Shown one piece after another: positions 15,171-25,793 of a stretch of DNA of 64,000 nucleotides. Position 1 is the stretch's first letter; each line of letters starts with the position of its first letter. Under the pieces are notes generated by a model that was given only the letters and a program-made list of their open reading frames with translations, was not told where the DNA came from and made no database searches. Source of the DNA: Hyphomicrobiales bacterium (GTDB lineage Bacteria > Pseudomonadota > Alphaproteobacteria > Rhizobiales > Rhizobiaceae); the NCBI GenBank assembly GCA_900468285.1, contig UBTF01000003.1, positions 1 to 64,000 on the forward strand. The letters are read 5' to 3'. A program made the translations under genes and the position numbers.

Positions 15171-17860
15171 GTCAGTCCTTGCGTTCGGTCTCTTTCCTCT
15201 ACCGGGAAACGCATGACAATACGAGTGCCTCTCTTCCTCACAGCCGGGCTTTCGGCATGGATGCGCCCTCCAAGGGCTTCAACGAAGCCACGGGCGATGG
15301 AAAGACCAAGGCCGGTGCCGGGAGAGCGACCATCCGTCTTGGAGCGGCGGTAGAATTTCTCGAAAATTCGATCAAGCTCACCGGCCGGAATACCCTTGCC
15401 AAGGTCCGTTACCGAGAGCACCACGTCCTTGCCATCACAGCGGGCGTAGACATTGACGGCATCGCCGCCGCCGTATTTGGCGGCGTTGTCCAGAAGGTTG
15501 AACAGGACCTGTTCCAAGAGCACGCTGTCACCACGCAACAGCGGCAGGTCTGCTGCAATGCCCGTTTCGAAGGGCTGGGCTGGAAAATACCTGCGCGCCC
15601 GCGCCACGGCAGAGCGGACCACATCGCCCACATCAACCCAGTCGCGCTTGGCTTTCAGCGTTCCGGTTGAAATCCGTGTCATATCGAGGAGGTTTGCGAC
15701 AAAACGGCTGAGACGCGCGCCCTCCTCCTCTATGGACTGCAGAAGATCGTCGCGGCTCTCGGGCGTCATCTTCTCGCCAAGTTCCCGCAGGCTGGTCACG
15801 GCACCGGTGATCGTGGCAAGCGGAGTGCGCAGATCATGCGAAATGGAGGATAAAAGTGCCTCCCTGTAACGCTCGCTTTCCAGCCTTACTGCCTGCTTGG
15901 CGCTTTCGGAAGACAGGCGTGCGCGGTCAATCGCGGTGGCAGTCTGGTCTATGATGGCGGAGAACATGCGCTCGGCGTTTGAATCCAGCGCCTCGCTGCC
16001 CACCTCGTATCCGCAGACACCGACCACGCCATGCGGGCTGGTCAGGGGTCGAAACTGGAAGCGGCAATTTGGAAGCGTTCCGGTGCCGGCGCCGGCGGGT
16101 TCGTTTCTGGTATTGGCCCAGCGTGCGGCGGCAATCTCGGCAATACCAAGCTCCGTATCGGGCGGCCAGGCTGCAGCTGTTTCCAAGGTATCGCCACTTG
16201 CCCGCAGAAAGACGATGTTTCTGTTGATGCCGGCATGAAGCTGGCTGACGGAAGCCCAAAGCACCTCATCGACATCGGCGGTGCCGGAAAGCTTACGGGC
16301 AAAATCGTACAGCGCCTGCATGGCGGCCGCGCGGGCACGGGCGGTCTTTGCCTGTTCGCGGATGCGTGATCCGAGACTACCGGCCAGAATGGCCGCCACG
16401 ACAAAGATGCACAGCGCAAACACCTCATGCGGCGAGGCGATGGTGAATGTGTAAAGCGGGGGTATGAAAAAGAAGTTGTATGCCAAGGCGGACAGCATGG
16501 CCGCCATGAGGGCGGCAGCAAAACCGGCATAGGTCGCAGCGGCCAGGACAGCAATCAGAAACAGCAGTGATATATTTGGTAGATAAACAATGCGGTCGAT
16601 CAGCGCGCCGATCAAGGCAGCTGGCAAAACGCATAGAAAGGCAATGCCAAGTGGCTTTGCAAGAGTGGGAAGTTTTGGCCAGGCTCTCCTTGTAGACGCC
16701 TGACGGCCCGATTTTTCATCGGCAGTGACGAGGTGAAGCCCTATGCCGCTCATTTCCCGCGTCAACGCATCGGCAAGACTGCTGCGCAAGGGGTTTCGAA
16801 ACCATGACCGACAATGAGAGCCGATCACGATCTGCGTGGCGTGCTCCCGTCTGGCAAGTTTCAGGATTTCCGTCACGAAGTTGCTGCCGGTTATGCGCCG
16901 TGTCTCCGCTCCCAGTTTTTCGGCAAGCCGGAAGGTGTCATCGATGCGGCGAAGCTCGTCATCATCAAGCGTTTCACGGTCTGAATGCGCAATACTGACG
17001 ACCAGCCACGGCGCATTCAGCCCGGATGCCAGGCGGCTGGCTACCCGAACCACCTTCTCCGACAGGATGTCGGAGCCGATACAGACCAGAAGCCTTTCCG
17101 ACGTCGCCCACGGTCCTTCGATTGCGTTCTGACGCAGATAATCGATCATCTGATCATCAACCCGGTCTGCGGTGCGCCGCAGGGCCAGCTCGCGCAATGC
17201 GGTCAGGTTGCCCAGGCGGAAAAACCTGTCTGCGGCGCGTTTGGCGCTTGCCGGAAGATAAACCTTGCCCTCCTGCAGTCGCGTAATGAGCTCGGCGGGC
17301 GGCAAATCCACAAGCACGACCTCATCCGCCTTCTTCAAGACAGTATCGGGAACTCTCTCGCGCACATTCACGCCGGTGATCTGCGCAACCAGATCGGAAA
17401 GGCTTTCAAGATGCTGGATATTGAGCGCGGTCCATACGTCTATTCCCGCTTCTATCAGTTCCTCTATGTCCTGATATCTTTTGGGATGGCGAAATCCTTC
17501 GGGGTTGGAATGGGCCAGCTCATCCACGATGATCGTGTCCGGCTTTCTCGCCAGAGCAGCATCGAGATCGAATTCCTGCAAGTCCTTGCCGTGATACGCC
17601 ACCTGCACACGAGGCAGCACTTCCAGACCAGCCAGCAGAGCTGAGGTTTCACTGCGCCCATGGGTCTCCGTCAGCCCCACCACGATTTCAAACCCGTCTG
17701 CCGCCAATCTCTGGGCGCGGTTGAGCATCGCATAGGTCTTGCCGACGCCCGGCGCAGCGCCAAGAAAAATCGTCAGCTTGCCCCGGCGGTCTTTCTCCGC
17801 CAGGGCAAGCAATGCGTCAGGGTCAGGACGGTTGGTCCCGTAAGGCTCGTTCGTCGGCAT
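15167..17860 (-). CDS. kdpD: KdpD sensor histidine kinase
   Basis: An 897-residue membrane sensor for potassium limitation. The N-terminal KdpD domain has Walker A GAAPGVGKT (34-42) and the DELAHSN signature; a universal-stress-like domain follows (about 250-370). Four closely spaced membrane segments lie near 400-500, then a GAF-like region and the kinase core with His675 in SISHDLRTPLA, the N box LLDNAAKYGG and the G boxes DLGKGIP and GTGLGLS. Length is standard. It follows kdpC by six bases. Confidence 0.95.
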   Translation of the reverse strand: MPTNEPYGTNRPDPDALLALAEKDRRGKLTIFLGAAPGVGKTYAMLNRAQRLAADGFEIVVGLTETHGRSETSALLAGLEVLPRVQVAYHGKDLQEFDLDAALARKPDTIIVDELAHSNPEGFRHPKRYQDIEELIEAGIDVWTALNIQHLESLSDLVAQITGVNVRERVPDTVLKKADEVVLVDLPPAELITRLQEGKVYLPASAKRAADRFFRLGNLTALRELALRRTADRVDDQMIDYLRQNAIEGPWATSERLLVCIGSDILSEKVVRVASRLASGLNAPWLVVSIAHSDRETLDDDELRRIDDTFRLAEKLGAETRRITGSNFVTEILKLARREHATQIVIGSHCRSWFRNPLRSSLADALTREMSGIGLHLVTADEKSGRQASTRRAWPKLPTLAKPLGIAFLCVLPAALIGALIDRIVYLPNISLLFLIAVLAAATYAGFAAALMAAMLSALAYNFFFIPPLYTFTIASPHEVFALCIFVVAAILAGSLGSRIREQAKTARARAAAMQALYDFARKLSGTADVDEVLWASVSQLHAGINRNIVFLRASGDTLETAAAWPPDTELGIAEIAAARWANTRNEPAGAGTGTLPNCRFQFRPLTSPHGVVGVCGYEVGSEALDSNAERMFSAIIDQTATAIDRARLSSESAKQAVRLESERYREALLSSISHDLRTPLATITGAVTSLRELGEKMTPESRDDLLQSIEEEGARLSRFVANLLDMTRISTGTLKAKRDWVDVGDVVRSAVARARRYFPAQPFETGIAADLPLLRGDSVLLEQVLFNLLDNAAKYGGGDAVNVYARCDGKDVVLSVTDLGKGIPAGELDRIFEKFYRRSKTDGRSPGTGLGLSIARGFVEALGGRIHAESPAVRKRGTRIVMRFPVEERDRTQGLT

Positions 17861-17866
17861 TCAATA

Positions 17867-18436
17867 TCAGCTCTTGAGCGCATCCAGCGCAAGGTTGAGT
17901 TCTAGCACATTCACGCGCGGTTGCCCGACAATTCCGAAGGCCGCACCCTCGATAGTTTTGTCAAGCAGAGCCCTGACCTGCTCGACAGGGAGTTGCCGCG
18001 CAGCCGCGATGCGATCGACCTGCGCCAGCGCAAATTCCGGCGAGATATGCGGATCAAGGCCCGAACCGGATGTCGTCACGGCATCTGCGGGGATGGAGCC
18101 CGTAATGCCGGTGGATTTCAACCGCTCGACATCGCCCGCAACGCGATCGCGCAGCTTGGCCGATGTTGTGCCCAGATTCGAGCCGGATGAAGCCGATGCA
18201 TTATAGGGATCGGGCGACGTCGCGGACGGACGAGACCAGAAATAACGCGGTGACGTGAAATTCTGGCCGATGAGGTCGGAGCCTATGACCGCATCGCCGC
18301 GCCTGATGACGCTGCCATTGGCCTGTTGCGGCATGAGCACCTGCGCGATGCCGGTGACCGCAAGCGGATAGGCAACACCGGTGACGAGCGTCAGAAGAAC
18401 GAGAATGACAAAAGCGGGTCTGACAAGTTTCAACAT
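17867..18436 (-). CDS. kdpC: Potassium-transporting ATPase C chain
   Basis: A 189-residue accessory subunit of the Kdp P-type ATPase, with one N-terminal membrane helix (FVILVLLTLVTGVAYPLAVTG) and a periplasmic/soluble domain. Family motifs seen: RYFWSRPSAT, SGSNLG, DAVTTSGSGLDPHISPE and PRVNVLELNLALD. It helps ATP affinity of KdpB. It is separated from kdpB by three bases. Confidence 0.95.
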   Translation of the reverse strand: MLKLVRPAFVILVLLTLVTGVAYPLAVTGIAQVLMPQQANGSVIRRGDAVIGSDLIGQNFTSPRYFWSRPSATSPDPYNASASSGSNLGTTSAKLRDRVAGDVERLKSTGITGSIPADAVTTSGSGLDPHISPEFALAQVDRIAAARQLPVEQVRALLDKTIEGAAFGIVGQPRVNVLELNLALDALKS

Positions 18437-18439
18437 GAT

Positions 18440-20476
18440 TTACACCAGATGCAGGGCCGTAACGGCCATATCGACAAGCTTGATCCCGGCGAAAGGCAGC
18501 AACAGCCCTCCGAAACCATAGATCAGAAGGTTACGGCGCAAGAGTGCAGCAGCACTGGATGGCCGGTAGGCTATACCCTTCAGGGCGAGGGGTATGAGTG
18601 CGATAATGATGAGCGCATTGAAGATGACCGCCGACAGGATGGCCGATTGCGGCGTGGAAAGCCCCATGATGTTAAAGGCGGTGAGTGCAGGATAGGTCGT
18701 TACGAACAGAGCCGGGATGATCGCAAAGTATTTTGCAACGTCATTGGCGATGGAGAATGTCGTCAAAGATCCGCGTGTCATCAGCAACTGCTTGCCGATT
18801 TCAACAATCTCGATCAGCTTCGTCGGGCTGGAATCGAGATCGACCATGTTTGCGGCTTCTCGCGCCGCCTGGGTTCCGCTCTGCATCGCAACGCCCACAT
18901 CCGCCTGCGCCAAAGCCGGCGCATCATTTGTGCCATCTCCACACATGGCGATCAGACGGCCGCCCTGCTGCTCGCGGCGGATATAAGCGAGCTTGTCTTC
19001 AGGCGTGGCTTCGGCGAGAAAATCGTCGACACCGGCTTCAGAAGCGATGGCCGCGGCCGTAACCGGGTTGTCACCCGTCACCATGACGGTACGGATGCCC
19101 ATGGCACGAAGCGCTGCGAAACGCTCCTTGATGTCAGGTTTGACCACGTCTTTGAGATGAATGACGCCGAGCAGACGTTTCCCATCTGCCACGCCAAGCG
19201 GAGTGCCGCCAGACCGTGCGACGCTGTCCACCGCCTGCATGAATTCGCGCGGTGCATCCTTGTCCGTCAGTCCGGTAAATTTCAGGACGGCATCAATGGC
19301 ACCCTTTCGCAACTGATGAGACCCCATATCGACGCCTGAAAGACGGGTCTGTGCACTGAACGCAATCGTGCTGTCGACAACGGCCTTTGGAGTGGAAAGG
19401 CCAAACTCTCCGGTCGCCAGTGCTGCAATGGAACGCCCCTCCGGCGTTTCATCCGACAGGCTGGCAAGAAGTGCTGCCTCGGCAAGTTGATGCTGCGTTA
19501 CACCAGGGGCGGGAATGAAGTCTGCCGCCATCCGGTTGCCGAAGGTGATCGTGCCTGTCTTGTCCAGAAGAAGTGTATCGACATCACCCGCGGCTTCGAC
19601 CGCACGCCCCGATGTGGCAATGACGTTGAAGCGGACTAGGCGGTCCATCCCGGCTATGCCGATTGCAGAAAGCAGCCCACCAATGGTGGTAGGAATGAGC
19701 GTAACGAGCAGCGCCGCAAGAACCGTGACCGAAAGGACGGTGCCGGAATAGCCCGCCAGACCCCAGATTGTCAGGACGACGATCAGGAAAACAAGGGTAA
19801 GGCCGGAAAGCAGGATGGACAGGGCAATTTCATTCGGTGTCTTCTGCCGTTCCGCCCCTTCGATGAGCGCAATCATACGATCCACAAAACTTGCGCCCTG
19901 CGGTGTGGTAATGCGGATCTTCAGCTGGTCGGACAGAACCTGCGTTCCCCCCGTCACGGCAGAGCGATCGCCACCGGACTCGCGGATCACGGGGGCGGAC
20001 TCGCCGGTGATGGCGCTTTCATTGACGGAGGCAACGCCTTCGATGACCTCTCCATCTCCGGGGATGAGCTCTCCCGCTTCCACCACCACCACGTCGCCCA
20101 GCGCGAGCATGGTGGCGGGAACCGTCTCGATGGTGCCGTTGGCGCCAATGCGACGCGCGGTGAGATCGGAGCGGCTGCGTTTGAGGCTTTCCGCCTGTGC
20201 CCGGCCACGTCCTTCCGCCACCGCTTCTGCGAAGGTGGCAAACAGGACCGTGAACCACAACCAGGCGGCAATCTGGCCAGAGAAGCCAGCTGCGCCGTTG
20301 CCCGCCAGGGCGTCTCGAACAAAAATGACGGTCACCATAGCGGCCACCACTTCCGTCACGAAGATGACGGGTGTTCGTATGAGTTGTCGGGGATCGAGCT
20401 TGACAAATGCCTGCTTGATGGCGGGCAAGATGATGGCTGGATCAAAAAGACCAGGTTTTTCCGGCTTTTGTGACAT
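18440..20476 (-). CDS. kdpB: Potassium-transporting ATPase B chain (P-type ATPase)
   Basis: The 678-residue catalytic subunit. The phosphorylated aspartate is Asp305 in DKTGT; the actuator-domain TGES lies at 157-160, and the hinge/ATP motifs [16 protein letters not shown] and MVTGDNP are intact. Ser160 corresponds to the inhibitory phosphorylation site described for E. coli KdpB (established knowledge). Complete and of normal length. It pumps together with KdpA, KdpC and KdpF in the inner membrane. Confidence 0.96.
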   Translation of the reverse strand: MSQKPEKPGLFDPAIILPAIKQAFVKLDPRQLIRTPVIFVTEVVAAMVTVIFVRDALAGNGAAGFSGQIAAWLWFTVLFATFAEAVAEGRGRAQAESLKRSRSDLTARRIGANGTIETVPATMLALGDVVVVEAGELIPGDGEVIEGVASVNESAITGESAPVIRESGGDRSAVTGGTQVLSDQLKIRITTPQGASFVDRMIALIEGAERQKTPNEIALSILLSGLTLVFLIVVLTIWGLAGYSGTVLSVTVLAALLVTLIPTTIGGLLSAIGIAGMDRLVRFNVIATSGRAVEAAGDVDTLLLDKTGTITFGNRMAADFIPAPGVTQHQLAEAALLASLSDETPEGRSIAALATGEFGLSTPKAVVDSTIAFSAQTRLSGVDMGSHQLRKGAIDAVLKFTGLTDKDAPREFMQAVDSVARSGGTPLGVADGKRLLGVIHLKDVVKPDIKERFAALRAMGIRTVMVTGDNPVTAAAIASEAGVDDFLAEATPEDKLAYIRREQQGGRLIAMCGDGTNDAPALAQADVGVAMQSGTQAAREAANMVDLDSSPTKLIEIVEIGKQLLMTRGSLTTFSIANDVAKYFAIIPALFVTTYPALTAFNIMGLSTPQSAILSAVIFNALIIIALIPLALKGIAYRPSSAAALLRRNLLIYGFGGLLLPFAGIKLVDMAVTALHLV

Positions 20477-20489
20477 TTATTGTTTTCCT

Positions 20490-22199
20490 TTAGAAGGTCT
20501 GACCGGCCAGCATGGCGAAATGTTCGACGATGGGCCCAAGTGCCAGAGCCGGGAAATATTGAAGCCCGCCCAGGATGAGGATGATACCGACCAGAAGTCC
20601 GACAAAGAGCGGACCATCTGTTGGGAAGGTGCCGGTGGAGGCGGGAACGCGGACCTTAACGGCAAGCGAACCGGCAATAGCCATGACCGGGATGGCGTAG
20701 GCGAACCGCCCGAGCAACATGGCGAGCCCAAGCGTCGTATTGTACCAGCTGGTATTGCCCGAAAGACCGCCGAAGGCCGAACCATTATTGCCTGCGGCAG
20801 ACGTAAAGGCATAGAGGATTTCCGAGAGACCATGAGGACCAGCCGTACCGATACTGGCAACGGCAGATGGCAACATGGCCGAGACCGCTGAAAATCCAAG
20901 GATGGTCAAAGGCAGAATGAGAACGGCCAGCATGGCGCATTTCATTTCCCGTCCCTCGATCTTCTTGCCCAGAAACTCCGGGGTCCTGCCAACCATCAGG
21001 CCAGCGACGAAGACCGCCAGAAGAGCAAAGATGAGCATCCCATAGAGGCCCGAACCGACGCCACCGGGAAGGATTTCTCCGAGCTGGATCAGAAACATCG
21101 GCACCAAGCCGCCTAGTCCCGTAAAGGAGCCGTGCATACCGTTTACACCACCATTCGAAAGGCCGGTGGTAACGGCGGCATAGAGCGCGGTCATGGCCTG
21201 GCCGAAGCGCAGTTCCTTGCCCTCCATGTTGCCCTGCAGGGCATCAACGCCAAGCGCGGTAACGATGGAGTTGCCCGACGCTTCCGCCCAGTAGATCGTT
21301 GCAACACCGGCGACGAGCAGGATGGCCATTGCCGACAGCAGCACCCAGCCCTGGCGGCGATTACCGACCATCTGGCCAAACGTGTAGACCAGCGCAGAAG
21401 AGACGCACAACATCGCGAAAATGTTGATGTAGTTCGAAAATGCGGTCGGGTTTTCAAAGGGATGGGCCGCATTGGCATTGAAGAAGCCGCCGCCATTCGT
21501 CCCCAGCTGCTTGATAGCTTCCTGGCTAGCAACCGGTCCAAGCGAGATGACCTGCTGGGCGCCTTCAAGGGTCGTTGCCGTCACGCTGGCGTCGAGCGTT
21601 TGGGGAACGCCGGTCCAGACAAAGACCAGTGCGATGACGAGTGCCAGTGGCACAAGCACGTAAAGCGTCGCCCTGGTCATATCCACCCAGAAATTGCCAA
21701 GGGTCGTCGCCTGGGAACGCATGAAGGCGCGCGTGAACGCCATCGCCATGGCAATACCAACCGCCCCCGACAGGAAGTTCTGGACAGTCAGGCCGACCAT
21801 CTGGCTGAAATGACTCATCGTCGCTTCGCCAGCATAGTTCTGCCAGTTCGTGTTGGTGACAAAGCTGACGGCAGTGTTGAATGCGAGATCAGGCGGAACA
21901 CCGACAAAACCCTGCGGATTGAAAGGCAGATAGGCCTGCAGCCGCAAAATCCCGTAGAGGAAGAGGAAACTTGCCAGCGAAAAGGCCAGCATGGAAAGCG
22001 TATAGGCCAGCCAGCCCTGCTCCTTGTCCATGCTGGTGCCACAGGCACGGTAGATGCCGCGCTCAATCGGCACGAGAACAGGAGAAAGAAAGGTCCTTTC
22101 GCCCGAAAACACCTTCGCCATATAAAGACCCAGCGGTTTGACGACGCAGAGCACGGCGAGGAAGAGGAGGCTGATCTGCAGCCACCCGATAATGGTCAT
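20490..22199 (-). CDS. kdpA: Potassium-transporting ATPase A chain
   Basis: The 569-residue potassium-binding, channel-like subunit with about ten membrane helices. The four selectivity-loop regions are visible: [42 protein letters not shown] and [12 protein letters not shown]. Length and motifs match KdpA. It is 18 bases downstream of kdpF and 13 bases from kdpB. Confidence 0.96.
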   Translation of the reverse strand: MTIIGWLQISLLFLAVLCVVKPLGLYMAKVFSGERTFLSPVLVPIERGIYRACGTSMDKEQGWLAYTLSMLAFSLASFLFLYGILRLQAYLPFNPQGFVGVPPDLAFNTAVSFVTNTNWQNYAGEATMSHFSQMVGLTVQNFLSGAVGIAMAMAFTRAFMRSQATTLGNFWVDMTRATLYVLVPLALVIALVFVWTGVPQTLDASVTATTLEGAQQVISLGPVASQEAIKQLGTNGGGFFNANAAHPFENPTAFSNYINIFAMLCVSSALVYTFGQMVGNRRQGWVLLSAMAILLVAGVATIYWAEASGNSIVTALGVDALQGNMEGKELRFGQAMTALYAAVTTGLSNGGVNGMHGSFTGLGGLVPMFLIQLGEILPGGVGSGLYGMLIFALLAVFVAGLMVGRTPEFLGKKIEGREMKCAMLAVLILPLTILGFSAVSAMLPSAVASIGTAGPHGLSEILYAFTSAAGNNGSAFGGLSGNTSWYNTTLGLAMLLGRFAYAIPVMAIAGSLAVKVRVPASTGTFPTDGPLFVGLLVGIILILGGLQYFPALALGPIVEHFAMLAGQTF

Positions 22200-22217
22200 G
22201 GAAATTCTCCCCGAAGG

Positions 22218-22304
22218 TCAGAAGCGCTCGGGACGCAACAGCGTCACGACGAGATAGACGACAAGAGCGCCGGCCACGGCCAGCGCGAGCAAAGCTTCGA
22301 TCAT
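22218..22304 (-). CDS. kdpF: KdpF small membrane subunit
   Basis: A 28-residue peptide starting MIEALLALAV and ending RPERF: a single hydrophobic helix followed by the characteristic LRPERF-type tail of KdpF, which stabilises the Kdp complex. It lies exactly between the small upstream gene and kdpA. It starts seven bases after that gene's stop codon. Confidence 0.9.
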   Translation of the reverse strand: MIEALLALAVAGALVVYLVVTLLRPERF

Positions 22305-22311
22305 GCCGTCC

Positions 22312-22395
22312 TCACAATGAGCTGAGCGCGCGGGCGTAAAGGGCAAAGCCGATCAGCACGCAACTGCCAGTGAGAATGAAGACAATGTCGGACAT
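22312..22395 (-). CDS. Small single-helix membrane protein leading the kdp operon
   Basis: A 27-residue peptide starting MSDIVFILTG and ending YARALSSL. One hydrophobic helix is followed by a short basic tail. It has its own ribosome site (AGGAG) about eight bases upstream and is followed after seven bases by kdpF. Similar tiny genes ahead of kdpF occur in other proteobacterial kdp operons as I recall, but no function is assigned. It may be an additional Kdp subunit or a regulator of assembly. Confidence 0.65.
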   Translation of the reverse strand: MSDIVFILTGSCVLIGFALYARALSSL

Positions 22396-22503
22396 GTGTT
22401 TCTCCTATGATGAGGAGGCAAGCTTACGTCCGGACCGCGTCAGGGTTCGATTGGGAATAAAGGCAAGGCACATAAGGAAAACATAAAGAAGAGAGCCACC
22501 CTT
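22396..22503 (-). promoter_or_regulatory. kdp promoter region with candidate KdpE direct repeat
   Basis: The gap between the photolyase stop and the first kdp gene. It holds CATAAGG (22471-22477) and CATAAAG (22482-22488), repeated with an 11-base period, about one helical turn, as expected for tandem binding of an OmpR-type regulator. Assignment to KdpE is inference. Confidence 0.35.
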
Positions 22504-24051
22504 CTAGACCGGCTCTCCTTTATCGAGCTTCTGCAGGAACAGGCGGGCGCTCTGCCTGTAATCCTCCCGTTTTGTATCGCTCATCCGCCGCCAGGTCGCG
22601 TAAGGCTGGGCCAGCCTGCGATTGCCCGATAGCTTTTCGGCATTTCTGTCCAGAAAATCCCAATAGAGCGCATTGAACGGACACGCCCCCTCGCCGGTCT
22701 TGCGGTGAACGTCATAGCGACAGTTTTCGCAGTAATCAGACATTCGGGAAATATAGGCGCCGCTGGCGGCATATGGTTTCGATCCGAGAAGACCGCCATC
22801 GGCAAACTGGCTCATGCCGATCACATTGGGCAGCTCCACCCACTCATAGGCATCAGCATAGACTTCCAGATACCATTCGTGGACGGCATGGGGATCAAGC
22901 CCGGCAAGCAAAGCGAAATTGCCTGTGATCATCAACCTCTGAATGTGGTGGGCGTAGGCGTTGTCGATGGTTTCGCGGATGACCGTTGCCAGGCAGGCCA
23001 TCTCGGTTTTTCCGCTCCAGTAGAAGTCCGGAAGCGGACGGGTGGCATCAAGAAAATTTTTCCGCGCATAGTCGGGCATGAACATCCAGTAGACACCCCG
23101 GATGTATTCCCGCCAGCCAATGATCTGGCGGATGAAGCCCTCCACGGCATTGATGGGGGCATCCCCCTGCAGATAGGCCCTTTCTGCCGCCTGACATACG
23201 GCCAGCGGATCGAGAAAGCCGATATTGATGTAAAAGGAAATGAGCGAGTGGTTGAGGTTCGGATCGTCTCTCACCATCGCATCCTGCGTTTCTCCAAACC
23301 GGGGCAGAAAGTCGACAATGAACGCGTCCGCTGCCTTTTCGGCATCTTTGCGCGTTACCGCGAACGAAAATCCCTTGGCCTTGCCCATATGGTCGGGAAA
23401 GCGCGCATCGACCAGTTCCATGACGGAGCGTGTCGTTTCATCCGGTGCGAAGGTTGGATGACGCGGGCGGAACAAGTCGGTCTTTGCAGGGGCCCGGTTT
23501 TCGCTGTCATAGTTCCATCGTCCGGAAACCGGCTGGTCGCCTTCCATCAGGAGACCGGTCTTGCGGCGCATTTCGCGATAGAAAAACTCCATCGTCATCT
23601 TTTTGCGCCCTTCGGCCCATTGCCGAAAGTCTTCATGGGAGGCAATGAACCTGCGATCGGTCCTGATATCCACGGACCGGCCCATCTGCTCTTCCCAGTT
23701 TTGCATGGCGTGCAACACGCGCCATTCCCCCGGCTCGGTCACAACGATATGATCCGGGTTGAGGCGGCCAACCGCCCTCTTCAATTCTCCAGTGAAAGAG
23801 CCGGTGTTTTCATCATCATCAAGCCTGATATAGCGGACCTCGAACCCTTTGGCAGAAAGCTCTTCTGCAAAATGCCGCATTGCCGAGAGAATGAGGATTA
23901 TCTTCTTGCGATGGTGGCGAACATAGGTCGTTTCCTCTGCCACCTCGCACATGAGAACGACGTCGTTGGCGGGGTCAGCGCCCTCCAGCGACGAAATCTC
24001 AAGGGATAACTGATCGCCCAGAATGAAGATGAGATTGCGGCAACGGGACAT
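22504..24051 (-). CDS. phrB: Iron-sulfur (6-4) photolyase, PhrB type
   Basis: A 515-residue member of the prokaryotic (6-4) photolyase / FeS-BCP family, which repairs UV (6-4) photoproducts using blue light, FAD and a ribolumazine antenna. The N-terminus is FILGDQLS; the FAD domain holds GFIRQIIGWREYIRG, HHIQRLMITGNFALL and EVYADAYEWVELPNVIGMSQFADGG. Four cysteines fitting the [4Fe-4S] cluster are Cys353, Cys441, Cys444 and Cys457; the last three lie in the segment YCENCRYDVHRKTGEGACPF. Spacing equals Agrobacterium PhrB with a three-residue shift. ATG 24049-24051 gives the family N-terminus; a reading from 24306 adds 85 unconserved residues. Confidence 0.92.
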   Translation of the reverse strand: MSRCRNLIFILGDQLSLEISSLEGADPANDVVLMCEVAEETTYVRHHRKKIILILSAMRHFAEELSAKGFEVRYIRLDDDENTGSFTGELKRAVGRLNPDHIVVTEPGEWRVLHAMQNWEEQMGRSVDIRTDRRFIASHEDFRQWAEGRKKMTMEFFYREMRRKTGLLMEGDQPVSGRWNYDSENRAPAKTDLFRPRHPTFAPDETTRSVMELVDARFPDHMGKAKGFSFAVTRKDAEKAADAFIVDFLPRFGETQDAMVRDDPNLNHSLISFYINIGFLDPLAVCQAAERAYLQGDAPINAVEGFIRQIIGWREYIRGVYWMFMPDYARKNFLDATRPLPDFYWSGKTEMACLATVIRETIDNAYAHHIQRLMITGNFALLAGLDPHAVHEWYLEVYADAYEWVELPNVIGMSQFADGGLLGSKPYAASGAYISRMSDYCENCRYDVHRKTGEGACPFNALYWDFLDRNAEKLSGNRRLAQPYATWRRMSDTKREDYRQSARLFLQKLDKGEPV

Positions 24052-24430
24052 GGCGGGACTCTCTGACGTTTCGAATGAGATACGAAGGCGTGAGCTCAAC
24101 GGATCAGGGAACGATCTGAGCGGAAAAAAGTGCCGCAGACGGTACAGTGCCCCGCGACTGGCGTTCTGCAAGGCGCCGATTTGAGTATGGGACAGCAGAA
24201 ATCCACAGGGCTTGGAACAGCATTTCTGCAGGCTTTCAGGGCCAGTTTTCGAGATGAGCGCAATCCGTTTCGACGTCGCTTGACACAAATGAACTAACTG
24301 GTACAAACAATAGTGCTACAGCCGTCAGCGCGGGAGGCGTGGACGTGCAGTTTGACATCCACCACGGTAAAAGGCGGTGGCGGCTGTGAGGAAAGAGCAG
24401 AGAATAGCTCTGGCCGAAAAGGGAGGATGA
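24052..24430 (+). promoter_or_regulatory. Promoter and candidate TetR operator of the quinate/shikimate importer
   Basis: In this 379-base gap the only clear signals are a perfect -35 TTGACA (24280-24285) and a -10-like TACAAA (24302-24307) with 16-base spacing. Between and over them lies AACTAACTGGTACAAA (24292-24307), which matches the operator-like sequence ahead of the dehydroshikimate dehydratase gene (AACTAATTAGTACATA, 29141-29156) at 13 of 16 positions. Binding by the TetR regulator encoded at 28399-29103 would block this promoter. The rest of the gap shows nothing I can name. Confidence 0.55.
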
Positions 24431-25099
24431 ATGTCTTACACGCTTGATTTTTCGGCTGTCTATGACCGCCTGCCCGAGTTGCTGCTTGCGTGCCTTGCCA
24501 CAATCGGGCTGGCACTGGCGGGCATGTTCTTCGCGATGATTATCGGCGTTCTCGGTGTCATCGCGCGCGGTTCGCGTTTCAAGCCTCTGCGAGCGCTCGT
24601 CATCGGCTTTGTCGAACTCATTCGCAACACACCGTTTCTGGTCCAGATCTTTTTCATCTTCTTCGCGCTTCCCCAACTGGGCCTACGGCTGAATCCGACA
24701 ACCACTGCCGTCGTCGCGCTTGCCTTAAACGGCGGCGCCTATGCCATCGAAATCATTCGCGGCGGTGTGGATGCAATTCCCAAAGGTCAGGTCGAAGCAG
24801 GCCTTGCGCTGGGACTACGACGTGCGCAGATCTTCCGCCACATCATCCTCAAGCCAGCCCTGCGCGCCGTCTACCCATCCTTGACCAGCCAGTTCATCAT
24901 GCTGACGCTGACGACCTCTGTCTGCACATCCATTGCCGCATATGAATTGACGTCGGTTGCCCAGAGGATCGAGGCGGAAACGTTCCGGTCCTTCGAGGTC
25001 TACTTCTCGATCACGCTGCTCTACCTCGTCATTTCCTCCCTGATGATGGGCGTTTTCTCGGTGATTTCTCGCCTGTCTTTCAGCTATCCGGTCAAGTGA
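24431..25099 (+). CDS. Polar amino acid-type ABC transporter permease 1
   Basis: A 222-residue inner-membrane permease of the HisM/GlnP type, with an N-terminal helix pair, VELIRNTPFLVQIFFIFFALP and the EAA loop region EAGLALGLRRAQIFRHIILKPALR. Start ATG 24431 follows GGGAGGATG. First gene of a five-gene operon (two permeases, binding protein, ATPase, dehydrogenase). Its position with quinate/shikimate enzymes suggests uptake of those cyclic acids rather than amino acids; that is inference. Confidence 0.85.
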   Translation: MSYTLDFSAVYDRLPELLLACLATIGLALAGMFFAMIIGVLGVIARGSRFKPLRALVIGFVELIRNTPFLVQIFFIFFALPQLGLRLNPTTTAVVALALNGGAYAIEIIRGGVDAIPKGQVEAGLALGLRRAQIFRHIILKPALRAVYPSLTSQFIMLTLTTSVCTSIAAYELTSVAQRIEAETFRSFEVYFSITLLYLVISSLMMGVFSVISRLSFSYPVK

Positions 25100-25108
25100 G
25101 GGGGAACA

Positions 25109-25759
25109 ATGACGCCTATCGGTCCCAACGAGTTGTTCTTCCTGATGCAGGGCCTGAAGTGGACGCTTGCACTGACGGTCATCGGCTTTATCGGCGGCGG
25201 TATTTTCGGTTTGTGCGTGGCGCTTGCGAGAACTGCGGAAAGCCCCATCGGGCAGCGTGTCACCGCCGGTTATATCGCGGTGTTTCAGGGCACGCCGCTC
25301 CTCATGCAGCTCTTTGTCGTCTATTACGGCGTTGGGCTGGTTGGCCTCGATATCGACGCATGGATCGCGGTTGCCATTGCATTTACGCTTCATGCCAGCG
25401 CCTTTCTGGGTGAAATCTGGCGTGGTGGCATCCAGGCGGTTTCAAAGGGCCAGACCGAGGCCGCCAAGGCGCTCGGGCTGCACTACGTATCCCGCATGAA
25501 GGACGTCGTCCTGCCGCAGGCTTTCAAGATATCGCTCCCGGCGACAATCGGCTTCATGGTCCAGCTCATCAAGGGCACGTCGCTGGCCGCCATTGTCGGC
25601 TTTGTTGAACTGTCCCGCGCCGGACAGATCGTTTCCAACCAGACCTTCAAGCCTCTGACGGTTTTTGCCATCGTTGGCCTGATCTACTTCCTGATTTGCT
25701 GGCCGCTTTCTCTTTGGGGCGCCAGCGTCGAAAAGCGACTGCAGACTGCATCGCGATAG
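25109..25759 (+). CDS. Polar amino acid-type ABC transporter permease 2
   Basis: The 216-residue second permease, which pairs with the preceding one. It contains FQGTPLLMQLFVVYYGVGL and the ATPase-contact loop EAAKALGLHYVSRMKDVVLPQAFK. Start ATG 25109 is preceded by GAGGGGG and lies nine bases after the first permease. Heterodimeric permeases are normal for this ABC class. Confidence 0.85.
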   Translation: MTPIGPNELFFLMQGLKWTLALTVIGFIGGGIFGLCVALARTAESPIGQRVTAGYIAVFQGTPLLMQLFVVYYGVGLVGLDIDAWIAVAIAFTLHASAFLGEIWRGGIQAVSKGQTEAAKALGLHYVSRMKDVVLPQAFKISLPATIGFMVQLIKGTSLAAIVGFVELSRAGQIVSNQTFKPLTVFAIVGLIYFLICWPLSLWGASVEKRLQTASR

Positions 25760-25793
25760 TATCCGTCATCAGCTTTGTTAGGAGGAGCAAAAG

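Noticed and set aside
24052-24279. Riboswitch in the gap between phrB and the importer
   Set aside because: No conserved core sequence of a class I know could be placed, and the region has no strong nested hairpins.
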